Source: Sistotremastrum niveocremeum HHB9708 (Eukaryota; Basidiomycota; Agaricomycetes; Sistotremastrales; Sistotremastraceae). Taken from it: 64,000 nt of DNA. Location: contig KV419435.1 in the NCBI GenBank assembly GCA_001630475.1, positions 23,303-87,302 on the forward strand. Reading direction: 5' to 3'. The notes under the pieces were generated by a model. It did not search any database. It was not told the DNA's origin and saw only the letters and a list, made by a program, of their open reading frames with translations. This document shows, piece after piece, positions 11,901-24,935 of this stretch (position 1 is its first letter; each line of letters opens with the position of its first letter). A program made the position numbers and the translations under genes.

Positions 11901-14793
11901 ATATATAGACCCGGGCGGTTCAGGATGCACTACCGGGCTGCTGCGTTCGGCGTTCGGTCAATGCGAAGGTGGATAGTGTGATGAACTCCTCGGATAGAAC
12001 GGATCTGGCATCTTCGTGAGCGATCATACTACATGGCAACATATGTGAGAACGGGCCGTTGAAGAAAGACAGCGTATGATTGACTGACCTCGAGTCATCC
12101 GCCCACTGTTTCTACTGATAAAACTTCAACACGAGAACAGGATCTCAACCAGATACTTGCAGTATCATGTTTACGCTGAGAGAGAAACTGATCAATACCG
12201 AAAATGTATCGAGCCTACGATTGGACAAAACGGTAAGTTCTTCCGCGCATCGTGATGGATGCCCCCTACTTACTGCTTTTGATGTTGGCTTCGATAGTGA
12301 GAGTGATATAGATGCATTATCCACTAATTTCTCAGCCTTGAAGATAGGCGAAGCAGTGTCCGCAAGCTGAGAAACGTCGCCGACGTTGGTGATGTTGAGG
12401 AGGATATCCGGACTCCGACCTTCCGTTCGTCGTCTTCAACGATATTCGCGACGTTCAGAAGGGTCTACTCACGTCTCTGTCAATATACAATCACCGAGAG
12501 ATAACCTGGTACGCATAACACTCAATTAGCCTCTATTTGGGAGGCATTTGATCTGAACTTGTTTTTTGCGTCAGTGTTATCCGGCTGACATATGAAGATA
12601 CCATCTCATATCGATACCACGGCACCATATTCTTGGTGGATCTTGGGACAGATATACATTGGATCATGAAGGATATGCTATCCTGAGGAACTGCCATCGT
12701 GACTTAATTTTTTATTTTGGCCAATCGTTATCTGATACGAATATCTGTCTCAGTGTCTCTTGCAGCGCTTCGCCGCCCCATCCTACTGGCTTTCCATTCA
12801 AGACCTTGTGTTGATATACCCGAATTAGTGTCCTCAGTTTCCTCTACATATGCCACCCGAATTGGAAGAGAAAAGGACACAGTTCCCCCTGTATGTCATC
12901 CCGACCTTGTAAAAAGTTACGGACTTTGACATTTCACACATCCAGGAGCGGCCGACCGCACTCCGACAAAAAGAAATGCGATGACCGATACTAATCGTGG
13001 AACGCCGACGCGCTTTTGAAGCTCGAGAGAATCTTCGCTCCTCTGGTCACAGATGTCAGATCTCGAAGCGCAGTCCGAACTTGAGCACCAGTTTCACTTT
13101 GATGCTCCAATGATTCATGCAACATAGGCATGCTCTCTGCAGCTGTATGCGAGTTGAAATATCGGGTATGTTGACTCTGCTGTGAAGAGGTTGTTCGACT
13201 GACAAATGTTCATGGAGCCAGTAAATTGCGGCCCTAGTCACATTCGTCAGGTGCCGTAGCCTCTCGGATTACCCATCTCTGTGAGAAACACCGGAAACCG
13301 CACTGGAGTTGATGGTGGCTCACGTCCAATCGCCGCCAAACGCACGCAACTTAGACTTCATGATAGGTGGACTGTCTTGTTCGAGGCCCAATGCCGATCT
13401 CAGTTGCACCTCCTCTCTGAGAGCAGACTGCGCTCCGCCCGAGATCGTATGGACGGGCATTCGCCACTTTCATGACCGTACAGCTACGACGAAAGACTGT
13501 TCCTGAATTGGTAATTGCCGACTTCTCTGTGGCGTAGCATGTGAAGAAGCTTAGTCGTCGCTAAGTGATCAGCCTCCCTAATCTTACCCCTGGCCATGTT
13601 AAAGTTTCGGACCCCGGTGACCAAGTTGAGCTTTTCCCGGATCGTCGATTTCGCTTGACCCATCTCGGAGTAGAGCCATTTATACATATACGGAGGCCGA
13701 CGACGTATCCCAGCCGTTCAGTGAGAATATATCTCCGGCTCGCCCTCGCTCGCAGCTAGGGAGGCTCAAGAAATCAAATACGGATATCCAGTCATTCGAT
13801 GTGTCAATATCAAATAATGCAAGATCAATTCAATTCGTTCTCTGGCCTTTCTGCGCCGTTGAAGTCCTCGACCGACTCCCTGTCATAGGAGGTGAACGAT
13901 GCTATTCAGCACATTCCCCAGACTTAAAGCATTTATTTGTCCGAATAATCTTCTCAAATAATCCGCCCCAAATGGAAGCAGAGCCGAAATAGGCGCCAAT
14001 GGTTTCCCATGACAATCAGGGGCTTGCTAACTCAACGCTTTCCCACGCTCTCTCTCCTGACACGTTTGCTGTTCGTCAATCGTCGACCAGCCGTGATATG
14101 CCTCATTGGCCTAGATGGACGTCGCCAACACAAAGGTGATTGCGAAAGAACCGTGCCCTCATACCAGTACTGATACGTGCCTGGTCAGTTGATGATGCAA
14201 CTCATCTGACTTTGATTTCGACTGCTTGAAGAATCGAACGACTCATTCAGGGGCACATCCATCGATATACCCAGCTTTAGATTCAGGAATTGTCTTTCTT
14301 CCTCATTCAGGAGAGACGAGGGAGAAGATCATTTTACTGCTTGTTTCAACAATGCCGGCTACGCAAGCTTATTTTGAAGTGCATCCGCTATCCTCAGTCA
14401 TGTTCTGCACGCATGGGCGACGCTTCCTCTCATTGAATCGCAGGATAGGTTTAATGAGTTCTCGACTTGCGCATAGCGACGAACGCGAAGCTAGCTTCTT
14501 CAGCTCGTGCACCCGTACGCTCGTGTTTCATCGCATTCCGTCTCTTGCTGACTATGATGTAACACATTATAGATTCTTGCATTTCTCACGCTGACTAAGA
14601 AAAATGCTAGAGTGACATCGACGTCCAGTATAGCCAGCTATGGGCTGCTTTGGGGTATATTCGACAAGGAACTATATTGACAGCACTGGCACATCGTCTG
14701 TATAAAGCCCATCATTGAAGGCAGACATTCTCCATCGACCAGTCTCACCTGACAAGTCATCCTCGACCACTCCTCCTCCAGACCTCTCAAGCA
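8978..14793. other. Gene desert
   Basis: About 5.8 kb without a gene I can support. The longest frames (for example 9802-10077 minus, 13484-13687 minus, 14226-14594 plus) are short and match nothing I know. An acidic piece at 12290-12370 after a plausible donor at 12230 may be a gene remnant, but its first spliced codon would be a stop. No repeat family from elsewhere in the window was noticed here. Confidence 0.5.
14701..14707 (+). promoter_or_regulatory. TATA-like box of the peroxygenase gene
   Basis: TATAAAG lies 87 bp upstream of the peroxygenase start codon, between two non-coding stretches and followed by a pyrimidine-rich segment. Position and sequence fit a core promoter; the transcription start cannot be seen. 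Confidence 0.45.
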
Positions 14794-16263
14794 ATGTTCG
14801 GAACTCTCAAAGCATTCGCCTTCATCGCCGCTACGCTCTCTGCTAGCACTGTTCTTGGTGCAGCTACCACCGCCGATGGAGGTGTGATCATTACCCTCCC
14901 TCCTCGATCCACCGATGTCGGTATCAAGAAGGTTCCTGGTGCGTCTTTCGATCGACATCAACAGCATGGTTCTCACATAACTCACAGATGCTGCTCACCC
15001 GTACATCGCTCCTGGACCTAATGATCAGCGCGGTCCTTGTCGTAAGCCTCCCAAAGAAGTGTCATGTCATCTAGCGTAATAACAGGACTTTTCAGCTGCC
15101 TTGAATACCCTGGCTAACCATGGATATATTCCCCGCAAGTGAGTGCTTCCTGGATTCCGAATATACTCGAATCAGTACTCACATTCTGCTCGCAGTGGTA
15201 TCGCGTCCTTCGAACAGATCCTCGCTGGTACTCGCGAAGGTTTCAACATGGACCGTGATCTTGCTGGTTTCCTTGCCGGTTTCTCCATGGTACGATCTTG
15301 CAATTCTCCGCCGAATAAATCTAACGCGAGCGACAGATGGCCCGCGGCAATGCTTTCCTTAACAAGCTCTCTATCGGTTCCGTCTCCCCTCAGATCCCAA
15401 CCGTTCCTGGTGCCATCGACGGACCTGCTCCTCCCGGTGGTATCGCCAAGCACGACCGCTTCGAGGGTGATGTCTCGATGACCCGCCAGGACTTCAACGT
15501 CGGAGATGACGTCCACTTCCAAATCGATCTCTTCGACGAGGTACGCGGTTCATTATTTGATGGTTACACCTAATATTTATTGGCCATCTAGTTCCTCTCC
15601 GCTGTTGAACAATTCGGAGATGACAATGCGCTCCACGGTCCCAAGTCCATCGTCAACATGAAGGTCATGCAAGAGTTCAAGTTCCAACGCTTCCAGGAGT
15701 CCCAGGCTGCCGATAAGACCGTGTCTTTCCACTCCAGCCGTATCGCTTCCAGTTATAACGAAGCTGCCTTCATCCTCACGTTCTTTGCTAATGGTGAGCT
15801 TCCCTCCTCCTCTTCATATACCCGTAGACTAAAATGTCATCAGGAACGGACGGTCTCTTGAGCAAGCAAGCTTTGACCTCCATCTTCCAGAACCAGACCT
15901 TCGCTCCCAACTGGTTCCGTCGCTCGTCCCCTGGTACCTTCGACTTCATCGTCGACACCGCCGCTGAGATCCTCGCTCCTCACACTATCCAACCTGGCGC
16001 CAACGTCAACGGAGTCTACGTCCTCGATCCCCCCGACAACAGCGTATGTATTTTCTTTTCCTTTACTAAGTTCCCCACGCTGATATCGATTTCTTCGCCA
16101 GTGCAACGCCGCTTACTCCGACTTCGTCCTCAACAACCTTCCCCATACTCTTAACAACGTCACCCAGCCCACTTTCAAGAAGAACATTCAGACCTTGTTG
16201 AGCATCGTCGCTACTCCCTTCGGATGCCCCGAACTCCTCCCCGCCGGCCCTGTCGGTCAATAA
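14794..16263 (+). CDS. Unspecific peroxygenase (heme-thiolate peroxidase), long type, secreted
   Basis: Eight exons (14794-14938, 14988-15041, 15096-15138, 15196-15289, 15337-15540, 15592-15793, 15844-16043, 16102-16263) give 367 aa. A signal peptide spans about residues 1-22. The proximal heme ligand is Cys66 in RGPCPALN. The EGD motif that helps bind magnesium is residues 155-157. The acid-base pair is Arg230 and Glu237, seven apart as in the Agrocybe aegerita enzyme (Arg189/Glu196), which marks the long rather than the short (His-Glu) type. Cys315 and Cys356 are 41 residues apart, matching that enzyme's C-terminal disulfide. Such enzymes use hydrogen peroxide to oxygenate aromatic and aliphatic substrates outside the cell. 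NGT, NQT and NVT sequons suggest glycosylation. Every intron keeps the frame and no defect is visible. A TATA-like box lies 87 bp upstream. Function beyond the family level, including substrate, is unknown. Confidence 0.95.
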
Positions 16264-16950
16264 AGGATAACTATAATCGTATAATTCCTCGATCGTGGCT
16301 TACACGATTGCAATATTCTGCTTTCGTCTGAGCAGTGGTTTCCCGTATATATTATCCATCAGTCTATTCGTGACATCACGCGATTCAGTCCAATTGCGTG
16401 TTGTGCATTAATGGTGTATATAGTATTCATGTAATAGTTCCTACTTAGCACTAGTAATAGAGATTTTCTCACTTATTATCATTGCGACCTCTCCAATCGC
16501 TCCTCACACACTCCAGTCTACCCCAGCATCTGATCAGTTCAGGAGATCCTGCCTACTTCGAGGATGCAGCATTACTATTAGGCGCCAAATTTCCTTTCCG
16601 CTTCTCGTCGCCTACCAAGAACAAACAAGCAATCCGTCACTCTCAGAAAAATCTCAACGGCCGCCGGAAAGACTCGTCCGCCTCCTGAATTCTCCACGGT
16701 TATTCCGACAGATGATGGGTCTGCTCTCAACAAAATTGAGGGGAGGATTAGGAGGATTGCGTGGGAACGCGTCGCGTCACGCGTTTCGCCCTCATTCTTG
16801 CTCGCTTCTCCGTCGTGGTCCTCAACTCGAGAAGCGGTCCAGGAGGGATACTTCCATCCACGTAGACCGTCGCTTGCCCTCGATTGGGCTGCCGTACAAA
16901 CCGTCACTGAATCTCTCCAAGAAGATTCAATAGGTCAATTCGCTGCCCCA
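16264..16950. other. Spacer between convergent genes, possible coding remnant
   Basis: This spacer separates the peroxygenase and DUF6535 genes, which point at each other. From about 16640 to 16985 a plus-strand frame stays open (reading TAAGKTRPPPEFSTVIPTDD and onward) and overlaps the 3' end of the DUF6535 gene. It has no clear start or upstream exon, and the other two plus frames are also open here, so it may be non-coding or a remnant. Confidence 0.35.
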
Positions 16951-19900
16951 TCAGTCTTGCGTTTGAGCCATTTCCAGACTTGGTGATTGATGAAACACGA
17001 TTTGCGAAGTGGAACCAAGAGCTGGATCTGTTTCGGATGACGAATGAACGGAGGAAGGACGAGTAAGTGTGTCTATTGGGATGTCAGATTCTGGATCAAG
17101 AGATGCAACAGGACCGGCGAAATCAAAATTTGCTGAGCCCGGCGAGGGTGAGACGGCAGTGGATGTCGAGAGACGAGCAATTGGTTGTGAAAGATCCTTG
17201 GGGGGCGGGGTCCGGGTTGTAGAGTGTGATGATGATACTGGATAGATGGGTGTCCATCCAGCAGATGTGATCATGATTGCACCCGTGGGAGAAGAAGAGA
17301 GGCGGCTGAGCTCTGAACGTGCCATCAACAGAATGCAGAGGAAGAAACGAGATCAACTCACCTGCTAACAGATCACGGGCACGGGCACGAAATTCATCAG
17401 TCGTGGGGTGCCGATCGCCGTCCTCGTCGTCGAATGCTGTATCAACGCATTGTTCGAGGAATCGACGGACAGCAAGCAAGTCAGATAATTGTGAGAGGTT
17501 GCAAGAATTGAGATAAGCGAGGAACAAGGGGCTGGTCTTCTTCCAAGTGAAATGGTGCGGATCGCGAGAGAAGTAATCAATGAGTGAAGAGAGATCAACG
17601 TTCATCGGAAGAGGAGAAGCAAGAATGAGAAAGACATCGGAGAGGGAGTAGGGATCAAGTCTGGACTGATCAACGGTTTTCAAAAATTCATTGATCCCGC
17701 GCAGAAGATCGTGTTTGCGACCTTCAACGATAAATTCGACCATAGAATCGTAGAAAACACGTGGGCATTGAACGTAGGATTTTATGAGGTCGAGTCGATC
17801 GACGTGTGAGAGGATCCGCGTCACGTCATCTCTCTTTCCCTCCTGTAACAGGACCCAGCAATGTCTCTCCGCCGAGTGGAAGAGTCTCTGCCGATCGCCC
17901 AGCTTCCCATGGTGGTTATACGAGCACAGAATCCTGGAAACGCATTCCTCAAATGAGAGAAGAGAGAGGGCTCGGAGATCGGCGTTGTCCTTCCAAAAAG
18001 AAGCGGACAAGAACTCCTCCCCAAATTCTAGTGGGTAGCATTGAGATTGGAGGATAGCGCTGACCAGTTCCTTTGTCATGCTTGAACCAAGATCCCTGCC
18101 TTTCCATGCGCCGTAGGGTATAAACTGCTGAGCTCGAGCTTTGAGTGTCTCTCGGACTCGGACTGATGTGTCGGTTGCCATCAGTCGGTTCTCCATCTTC
18201 TCCAGCTGCTCTGCTGTCCCTTCCCCCAGTTCGAACCATTCCACATATGAGAATGAGCTTACCGCCCGTTCCAGCAGCTTTGGATCGCTGGCTTCCGCGA
18301 TCAAGTCCATGAATGCGCCGTGCAGCTTTTCTTTCTCCTCGGTATCAAATTCAACTCTCCACTCCTCAATCAAAAAACACGACAACCACAGAGGGACCGT
18401 TGTCAAGAGTAGCAACGCAACTGTTATCAATGCCCATGGTATCCAACTGATACGTGCCTTGAGCCACCTGTTCAAATTCTCTAGCATGTCCACCCCTGTA
18501 TCAAAGAATTTGCTTAATGACTTAATGATCTTGAGAAGGAGCTTGCTGACAGGTCCGCCAAATGGTGATACTTCGTAGAGCAATGCGTGCATCGTCGCTG
18601 CCACGACTGTGGCAAGAATGCTCAGCGAGAGCACTATACCCAGTCCCCATGTTGCCAGTAATCTCGGTGCGTTTTCTTCGAATGAGACGCCGAGATTCCA
18701 TAGCTGATAGAGCAGTCCAGCTACGAAGAGACCTATTGACCATAGCAAGATGACGTGCAATCCTTCCACGAGGTATTTCAGCCATCGTTTGGCCAGTCTC
18801 TCGCGTTCTAGATGTCGTAGTAGTCGTTCTCTGTACGTGCTTCCTTCGGGCCTGTTGGTGAGTTTGCTCAGCCATTGTCGGCCCAGCACAGAGAGTACTG
18901 CGTCAAGAATCTGAAAGCTGATCAGGAATAATACTCTTTCTCTCATCAAAAACTCCGCACCGATAAGATAAGCGCCAAATAGAATAATACACATATATTC
19001 TGCGCCGATACGTCTGGCACCGGTGGAGGGCTGTTCGAACTTCCAGAATTGCCGCCAGAAGAAGGAGACAGATCTTGGGCGGCCGGGATAAGGAAAGCGG
19101 TGAGAACGGCTGAGAACAGTGCGATCTGTCGTTTATGTGAATACCTTTCTCTCGTTTCTCATACCGCTATGACTTACGAAGACCAACGATACGTCCATTC
19201 TTTTGATCCAATCGTCCACTTCCTCCTTGGTCCTCGTCATCGCCATCTCGAACAATGCCGTGCAAGTGGATTCGTCGTCAATCGCTTTTTGATCGTATGG
19301 TTGATCATCTAGCGCCTGTTAACTGGGCTCAAAAGATGTACTGTGCCGCGTACCTTTCTCAGCGTCTCGTGTTAAGATATCGAATTTCTTGCCATGCGTA
19401 ATCAAGGTCTCCTTAACAGTCTCGACGGTCTTGCTCAATAGCAAGAGGATCTCGTGAATAGAATCTTTCGGAGTCTCCACAGTCGTCTGAAGGCCTGGGT
19501 CTCTGTCTTGTGCGCTTCTGATCTTGGCGTCTACCCGTTCCTCTGAAGGCTTCGCTGCCAAATGGTTTTCAGTACCATCAACAACCTGACTTTCTGGCTT
19601 GATTGTCGAAACGCGAACCACCTCTGTCGACGGCAGCTCATCAAGCAAGAAAGCTGACCGATCATCAGGCCGAGTTACTTCCTCTGGGGCTCTCGGTTTG
19701 GGGAAACCACTATCACAGTTGTCTTCTTGTGTATCTGAGTGGTCATATAAGTCGCTGTGAAATTTGACGTGATATCGTACTGACCGTTCGGAATATTTCG
19801 TGTCGTCGATTTGTTATGTCCTTCTAAAGCCCTCCTCATATCTTTCATGACTTCCATTTGCTCCTCGAGCATTTCCCTCTGCTTCGTCGCTATCATGCTC

Positions 19901-20106
19901 TGCTCTTCCAACGCAATTTTCTGCTCTTTCACAGTGACGTTGAGCTCCTTGATCAAGCCAATTAAGCCATTAAAAAGCGGGGTGTCGAAAGGATCGTTGA
20001 TAGACGCCGACAGCGACGAAGGGGACTTAGCAGTTGAGATTGCTGACTCAGGTAAGGGGCTCGGTGGATCTGGGGGGTCTGGTGGCGTCGACATTGGTCG
20101 AGACAA
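16951..20106 (-). CDS. DUF6535 multi-pass membrane protein with N-terminal coiled coil
   Basis: Exons 20106-19785, 19734-19354, 19308-19178, 19125-18961, 18910-17362 and 17312-16951 splice in frame to 969 aa. The DUF6535 core starts near residue 270 with the typical MDVSLVF-IALFSAVLTAFL hydrophobic stretch, then NICVLFYLALILS-ILDAVLSVLGRQWL, followed by two or three more membrane segments up to about residue 530. The C-terminal 400 residues are probably cytosolic and helical, with a Ser/Pro tail. N-terminal to the domain lie a Pro-rich start, a heptad-like stretch (about residues 45-105, KEQKIALEEQSMIATKQREM) and an acidic linker, which is unusual. The family is expanded in Agaricomycetes and has no established role. 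An alternative start (Met5 of this model, 12 nt downstream) is equally good. Placing a 50-nt intron at 18960-18911 restores the family motif; reading through would change the frame. Confidence 0.85.
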
Positions 20107-20489
20107 TGAGAGGTTGGAGGTGAGGGAAAAGAGGAGGTTGAGATGCGTCCATTAATATGAAGCGATATGAAGTTTATCATTCATGGTATCACTGCCTCAT
20201 GTTCCTGGTTCCTTGACCTGAGCAACAAAATTATGTTTCCTTGAGCGTCTTGCTGACGGGCACAGCCTTCGTGCGAACCGTCCCACAACGAGCATTGAAA
20301 CTTGAGAATATTGAGAGGTATTATTCTAGGGCAGAATGCCTTTTTTCAGTTTGAAACTTACCTTGTTTGTCGATCGTTGTGGGGGAGGTTGGCTTCAAGA
20401 GAATTTGCTTCCGTTCAAGCTTGACTCGGACTCGGAGCGCCTGCGTTTCTCTAAGGTGGGAATAGAGTCTCTATTCTAACCATAGTTTT

Positions 20490-20924
20490 TCGGTCCGGCG
20501 ACCGGGGTTCCCAAATTGAGCTCCCTCGGCAACGCACCTGCTACCGCCAGCCGGGACCTGTGCCCCTGGTACCAGCCACTGAGACAAATAAATATTCCTC
20601 TGGTCTCCTGCTCATGAGAGAACCTTTTGAACAAGTCGCAACCCACCCGAGTCCTTTCATCACAATCAATTTTCGAGATCGAACATATCCGGACCCGGAA
20701 CCCATAAGTAACATCGGAGACGCGATTCAGTCGCGGGCTGGGGAAGTGGTAAAAAAGCGCAGGGTGATTGATCCAGGCGACGGGGCTGCAGACCCTTAGT
20801 TTGGATCACACCTCACTCCGGACAGGAGGTGCGTCACACTTCTCTCTCTCGTGGCTGAAAGCTCCCGTTGCCGGGAGAGAAGGGCCAGGTGGTATCCTCT
20901 GGAGTAACCCAACTCTCTCTTTTG
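20490..20924 (+). repeat. Dispersed repeat, copy A (diverged)
   Basis: Shares with copies B-D an ordered set of blocks: a leading TCGG..CGGNGTTCCC segment, TTTCGAGAT, a GGGCTGGGGAAGTGGTAA segment, CTCCGGACAGGAGGTGCGTC, and a terminal block GGCCAGGTGGTATCCTCTGGAG ending in TTTT. It carries many substitutions, and the terminal stem seen in the younger copies is partly lost. Borders are approximate. Confidence 0.75.
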
Positions 20925-23540
20925 ATTCATTTAGGCATTTTTATCATTTTATTCTGTGAGATCGCACTAGGTGTATTGCAGGTGTAATCTCAGCACTACA
21001 GAGAGATAAGTACCACAATCGATCCTATCGCACAACAGACATTGACGCTGAATATCTTTCTGAGTCGTGGACTCGGAACGCATCAATACCAGCCGCAGAT
21101 ATTCTCTATGTCAAGTTCAGCTGGACAACAATGAACGCACGAGAAAACTTGAAACAGCGGAAGCCGTTGAGATGTTCTCAGAAGTTGTGATCTTACTTGC
21201 GACATTTCAGACATCTGTCGATCCGTCTCAGTCGTCAGTTGGTTCGTGTCCTGGTGATACTGTTTTGCAGACGCATGATCTACGCGATGGGCGATGTGAG
21301 CAAGTGCCACTATAGCGCGCAAATGCGCACGGAGCACTAGGTCGCAAACAGAAAATGACGGTCCCCGGGCTCGTAACATCTTCCAGAGTTCTAGACGTGG
21401 GATATTACTGAAAGCGGATCAGTTCAAACTCTCCCGTCGAACATCAAGATCGCGTACCTCATGACTTCAACCTCTTTCGCATGGTTTCTTCGATTGAATT
21501 TTGCCACGGGTCAACGTTCATGTCTCTCAACACCATTCACCATCGTCTGTGAAAACACAGGAGATGGGCAAACGAAAGCGTAATCCAAGGAGATCGATGC
21601 TCGTTGAGTTGAATTCCATGGTTGTGATTTGTGTCCTGAGATGGTCGCAAATATGATCAGTAAATGACATGGATGGCGAGCCGCACTAATGACTTTGAGT
21701 GTCAAAACACATCTGTCCCTTATTCTTAATTGCTCGTTCGAAATCGATATACGCTTAATCACAGCAGTTCAATGTTGGGACACGATCAGCCCCGGGTGAC
21801 TCCTGGAATTCAGGAGCATTCAGTAGTGTTACGAGATTCGAGTGTGTCAGAGGGTGCGTACCGTGAACGAGATGAATGTAATTTCTCGGGCAAAGTATGT
21901 GGCTTCTCGAACTTCCGAGCTTGCGATGCGATCACTAGCACTTGCGACCCCTAAAGGGGAAACTGAGCCACGGTCCATGCAGAAGGTCTTGAATACGGGC
22001 GCAAAAAATGAAGGTTGGGTGTCGCGTGAACCGCAAGACGGCAGAGGCTCTCTCTCACAACTGAGAATTCTGATTTCCACTTGGTGTTAAAAGGTCTAAG
22101 AATGACATTCTCGAGATCTAGAAATTCATTGAGCAACCTAACTTCGCGCGCAGGATACGACTCGGATGCACATACTAGCGACAGCTGCAGTGCGAGAGCT
22201 TGAGCTCGGCGGATTTTCCTGAATGATGCGCAGATGAATTTTTGAGCCCCAAATTTTTGCGAGCAGATCATATAGGGTCGATCGATGGAGCAAACGGAAA
22301 GGCGTTGGTGGGCGTTGCAGACGATGAGCGGAACGCCGGATATCGGATGCTCCATCGGCTCTTATTTTCCTTCCAGTCAAGTCGATAACAAGACGAATTA
22401 TTCATTGCGAGTAGTCAAGGCCTCGATCTCAACTCATTCATTGAATCGAACCCTTTGGTCCGATGCCTCAGTCTCGGTAAACTAGCCTGAAGGCTGTGCA
22501 GGAGGATCAGACACTGACGAAACCACACCTTGTTGTTTAGCCTGAGGCGTAAACGTGAGTCATGCGTCTGCGTGCTATTCAGACATTGACATCGCGCCAG
22601 CTCTTTGTTAGAACCAGCATTTCTCTACCTGCCCTTAGTCTCCATCTATGGATCCTGTCTGCCAGCGAAAGTGGCGCCGATATGTTTCTGGCAATGAAAC
22701 TACCGTACTTCGAGGATATCTGTCATCTCCGTGCATGAATATGTGTCATATCTCTCCCTTAGGCCTTAGCCCATGCTCCTGTCTTGTGTGCGTCCCAGGC
22801 AATTGTGTTACGACATAGTCGATTGACTTTGTGCTTTTCAGGAGGCCAAACCGTCAAATTCTCCACCCCCAGTGATCATATTTCATTCGCTGGATAACAT
22901 CGCTGGACCCATATCGTCGCGTCAATGGTTAAAGGCACTCCCCTCTCCGATCCATCGCGTGAATCCCGGTTGAAATGAGGGTTCGGTCGCCGACAGGGGT
23001 TGGGTGGTGGGATTTTAGAGTGCTCGAAAGTGGACTGATTGTACTGTGGAGCTGTCAATGTGGTACGTCTCTTTCTTCTGAAATGATATCCATTCGTGAA
23101 TATGCTATAGGTTCCACCTCCGAACAGAAATCCAGCATACCACTGTCATCATATCGCCTCACGCGGGCGTACGGATGACGCTTCATCCTGAAAGCCGTCG
23201 GGACCTCGAAGACCTCCCGTTCGCCTGAGTTTACTGCGATCCATCTGCACTTGTCGTTGAAGTCACTCCCTCGCTTCTTTGTCTTCTCGTTTGCGTTTTC
23301 TCGACGTTTCTCTTGGCCGTCTTCGCCATGTCTTGCTTTCCAAGATCGTCCTCACTGGCGATTTTATTCCTCATCGCAATCTCTCCCCTTGTCCTTGGTG
23401 TGCAGCGGCCGTGCAGAGAGACATAAGAAAACAAAGCGAAGAAATATTCGACTGCGGTGCTCTGAACGATAGGAACGCTTCTCTTCTGAAGACAGCGATG
23501 GCTCGGAGAGATGAAAGGGCATCTATAAAGTCCCAGTGTG

Positions 23541-23960
23541 CTTCGGCTATCGGTGTCCATGGACTCTGCGATTCGGATGCATCGGCTTGAGCACGCCGAA
23601 TTCGGACCCCCTTGTGTTCGCACCGAGACGAATCAAGATTCCTCAGATGCACCGCCGCTGCTAAATCCTCTTGAACTCTTTCCAGACCACCCGAGCTCTT
23701 TCACAATCAAATTTCGAGATGGCCCATACCACGGCCCGGACCCCATATGTAACGGAGATGCGATTCACTCGCGAGCTGGGGAAGTGGTAAGAGGCGCAGG
23801 GTGATGGATTCAAATGATAGGTCTGCAGGCCTGGAGTTTGGGACACACCTAACTCCGGACAGGAGGTGCGTCGCACTACTCAGTCGAACGTGCAGGCTCC
23901 CGTTGAGGGAGAGAGATGGGCCAGGTGGTATCCTCTGGAGCTACCCGTCTCTCCCTTTTG
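23541..23960 (+). repeat. Dispersed repeat, copy B
   Basis: Nearly identical to copies C and D over the central 250 bp. The element has a TGGGGAAGTGG word resembling a pol III A box and, about 29 bp on, GGATTCAAATG resembling a weak B box. It ends in a hairpin (GGGAGAGAGATGGG at 23907-23920 against CCCGTCTCTCCC at 23944-23955) followed at once by TTTT. Downstream sequence (ACTTCTGTG..TATGTAGATAAGCAT) is also partly shared with copy C, so the element may run further than marked. Confidence 0.8.
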
Positions 23961-24667
23961 CTCTGGCTTTATGATTATTATATTCCGTTGACTTCTGTGT
24001 TATGTAGATAAGCATAAATAGCTACGAATATACTACTGTGTTCATGAATGATTGCTCAACACAGGGTGAAGCTGAAAATATTATTTTTATTCGTGAGCGC
24101 GTCGACTTGGAGCTGGGCGCTTGGTTCCGCCAGCTCACCTTCGTGACAACGTTCATCTACTTCCACGGCTTTCAATACTGTGTGCTTTTTCTACTAATTA
24201 AATTCTGCTGCTTTCGTGATCTATGAATCGCTGCGATTAATAGCCGCCAAATCATGCCTCGAATGTCGCTCAATTGATCAAGAACCCTCGCGTGGAAATT
24301 TCGGAAACGGTCTCGTCGGGGCATTTCTGAGGATGAGCGAAGACCTATGGCATCGCCCGACTACCCATAACTGTGCTTCATAGCACCAAATCATTGATCG
24401 ATTCGCTGGCAAGCGTGGGGAATATCGCTCTGAGAATGTCTGCTAGGCATGCGATACGTGTAGTGCGTTCTGCTCTCTCGAAAGCCAGCCTCAACTGGCT
24501 ATGGGAACTCCATGATCAATATGGGGATCTCGAGATAGAAGTGAAGAAGCAACAAAGGAGCCTCGATCGAAGACCTGTCCGCCAATCGTTGATGTTATGG
24601 ACACGCCAGTTTGTCGTCTTTCTCATACCACCCACCTTCTCACTCGATTTCCAGGGATACAGCAGTA

Positions 24668-24935
24668 CTGTGCTCCAACAATCATATGTCCCAGTCACGC
24701 GTCACACTGCCTCAAATTGGGACACTAAAAAGTGTCCCGTCACTTGTCACACGAGAATTTGGGACACTTTCTATATGAAATAAAATATAAAAATTCATTT
24801 TTTCGCCCAGAAATGTGATTTGGGACACATTTTTTCCCTTGGTCACACAGAAATTCTTGGTTTGGGACAGTGGGACACTCGGTTCATTTTGGTCACATGT
24901 CACAGGGGTAGGGACACTAGTTTGTTGGAGCACAG
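24668..24935. mobile_element. MITE with TA target duplication, Tc1/mariner-like
   Basis: A 268-bp element begins CTGTGCTCCAACAA and ends with the exact reverse complement TTGTTGGAGCACAG. It is flanked on both sides by TA (24666-24667 and 24936-24937). The inverted similarity continues imperfectly inward through TGTCCC and GTCAC words. There is no transposase; the inside is AT-rich. TA duplication plus CTGT...ACAG ends fit a non-autonomous Tc1/mariner-type element. The near-perfect ends suggest it is fairly recent. Confidence 0.85.

Noticed and set aside
24373-24783. 136-codon plus frame ending inside the MITE
   Set aside because: The last third is transposon sequence and the first part matches nothing recognised; not a supportable gene.
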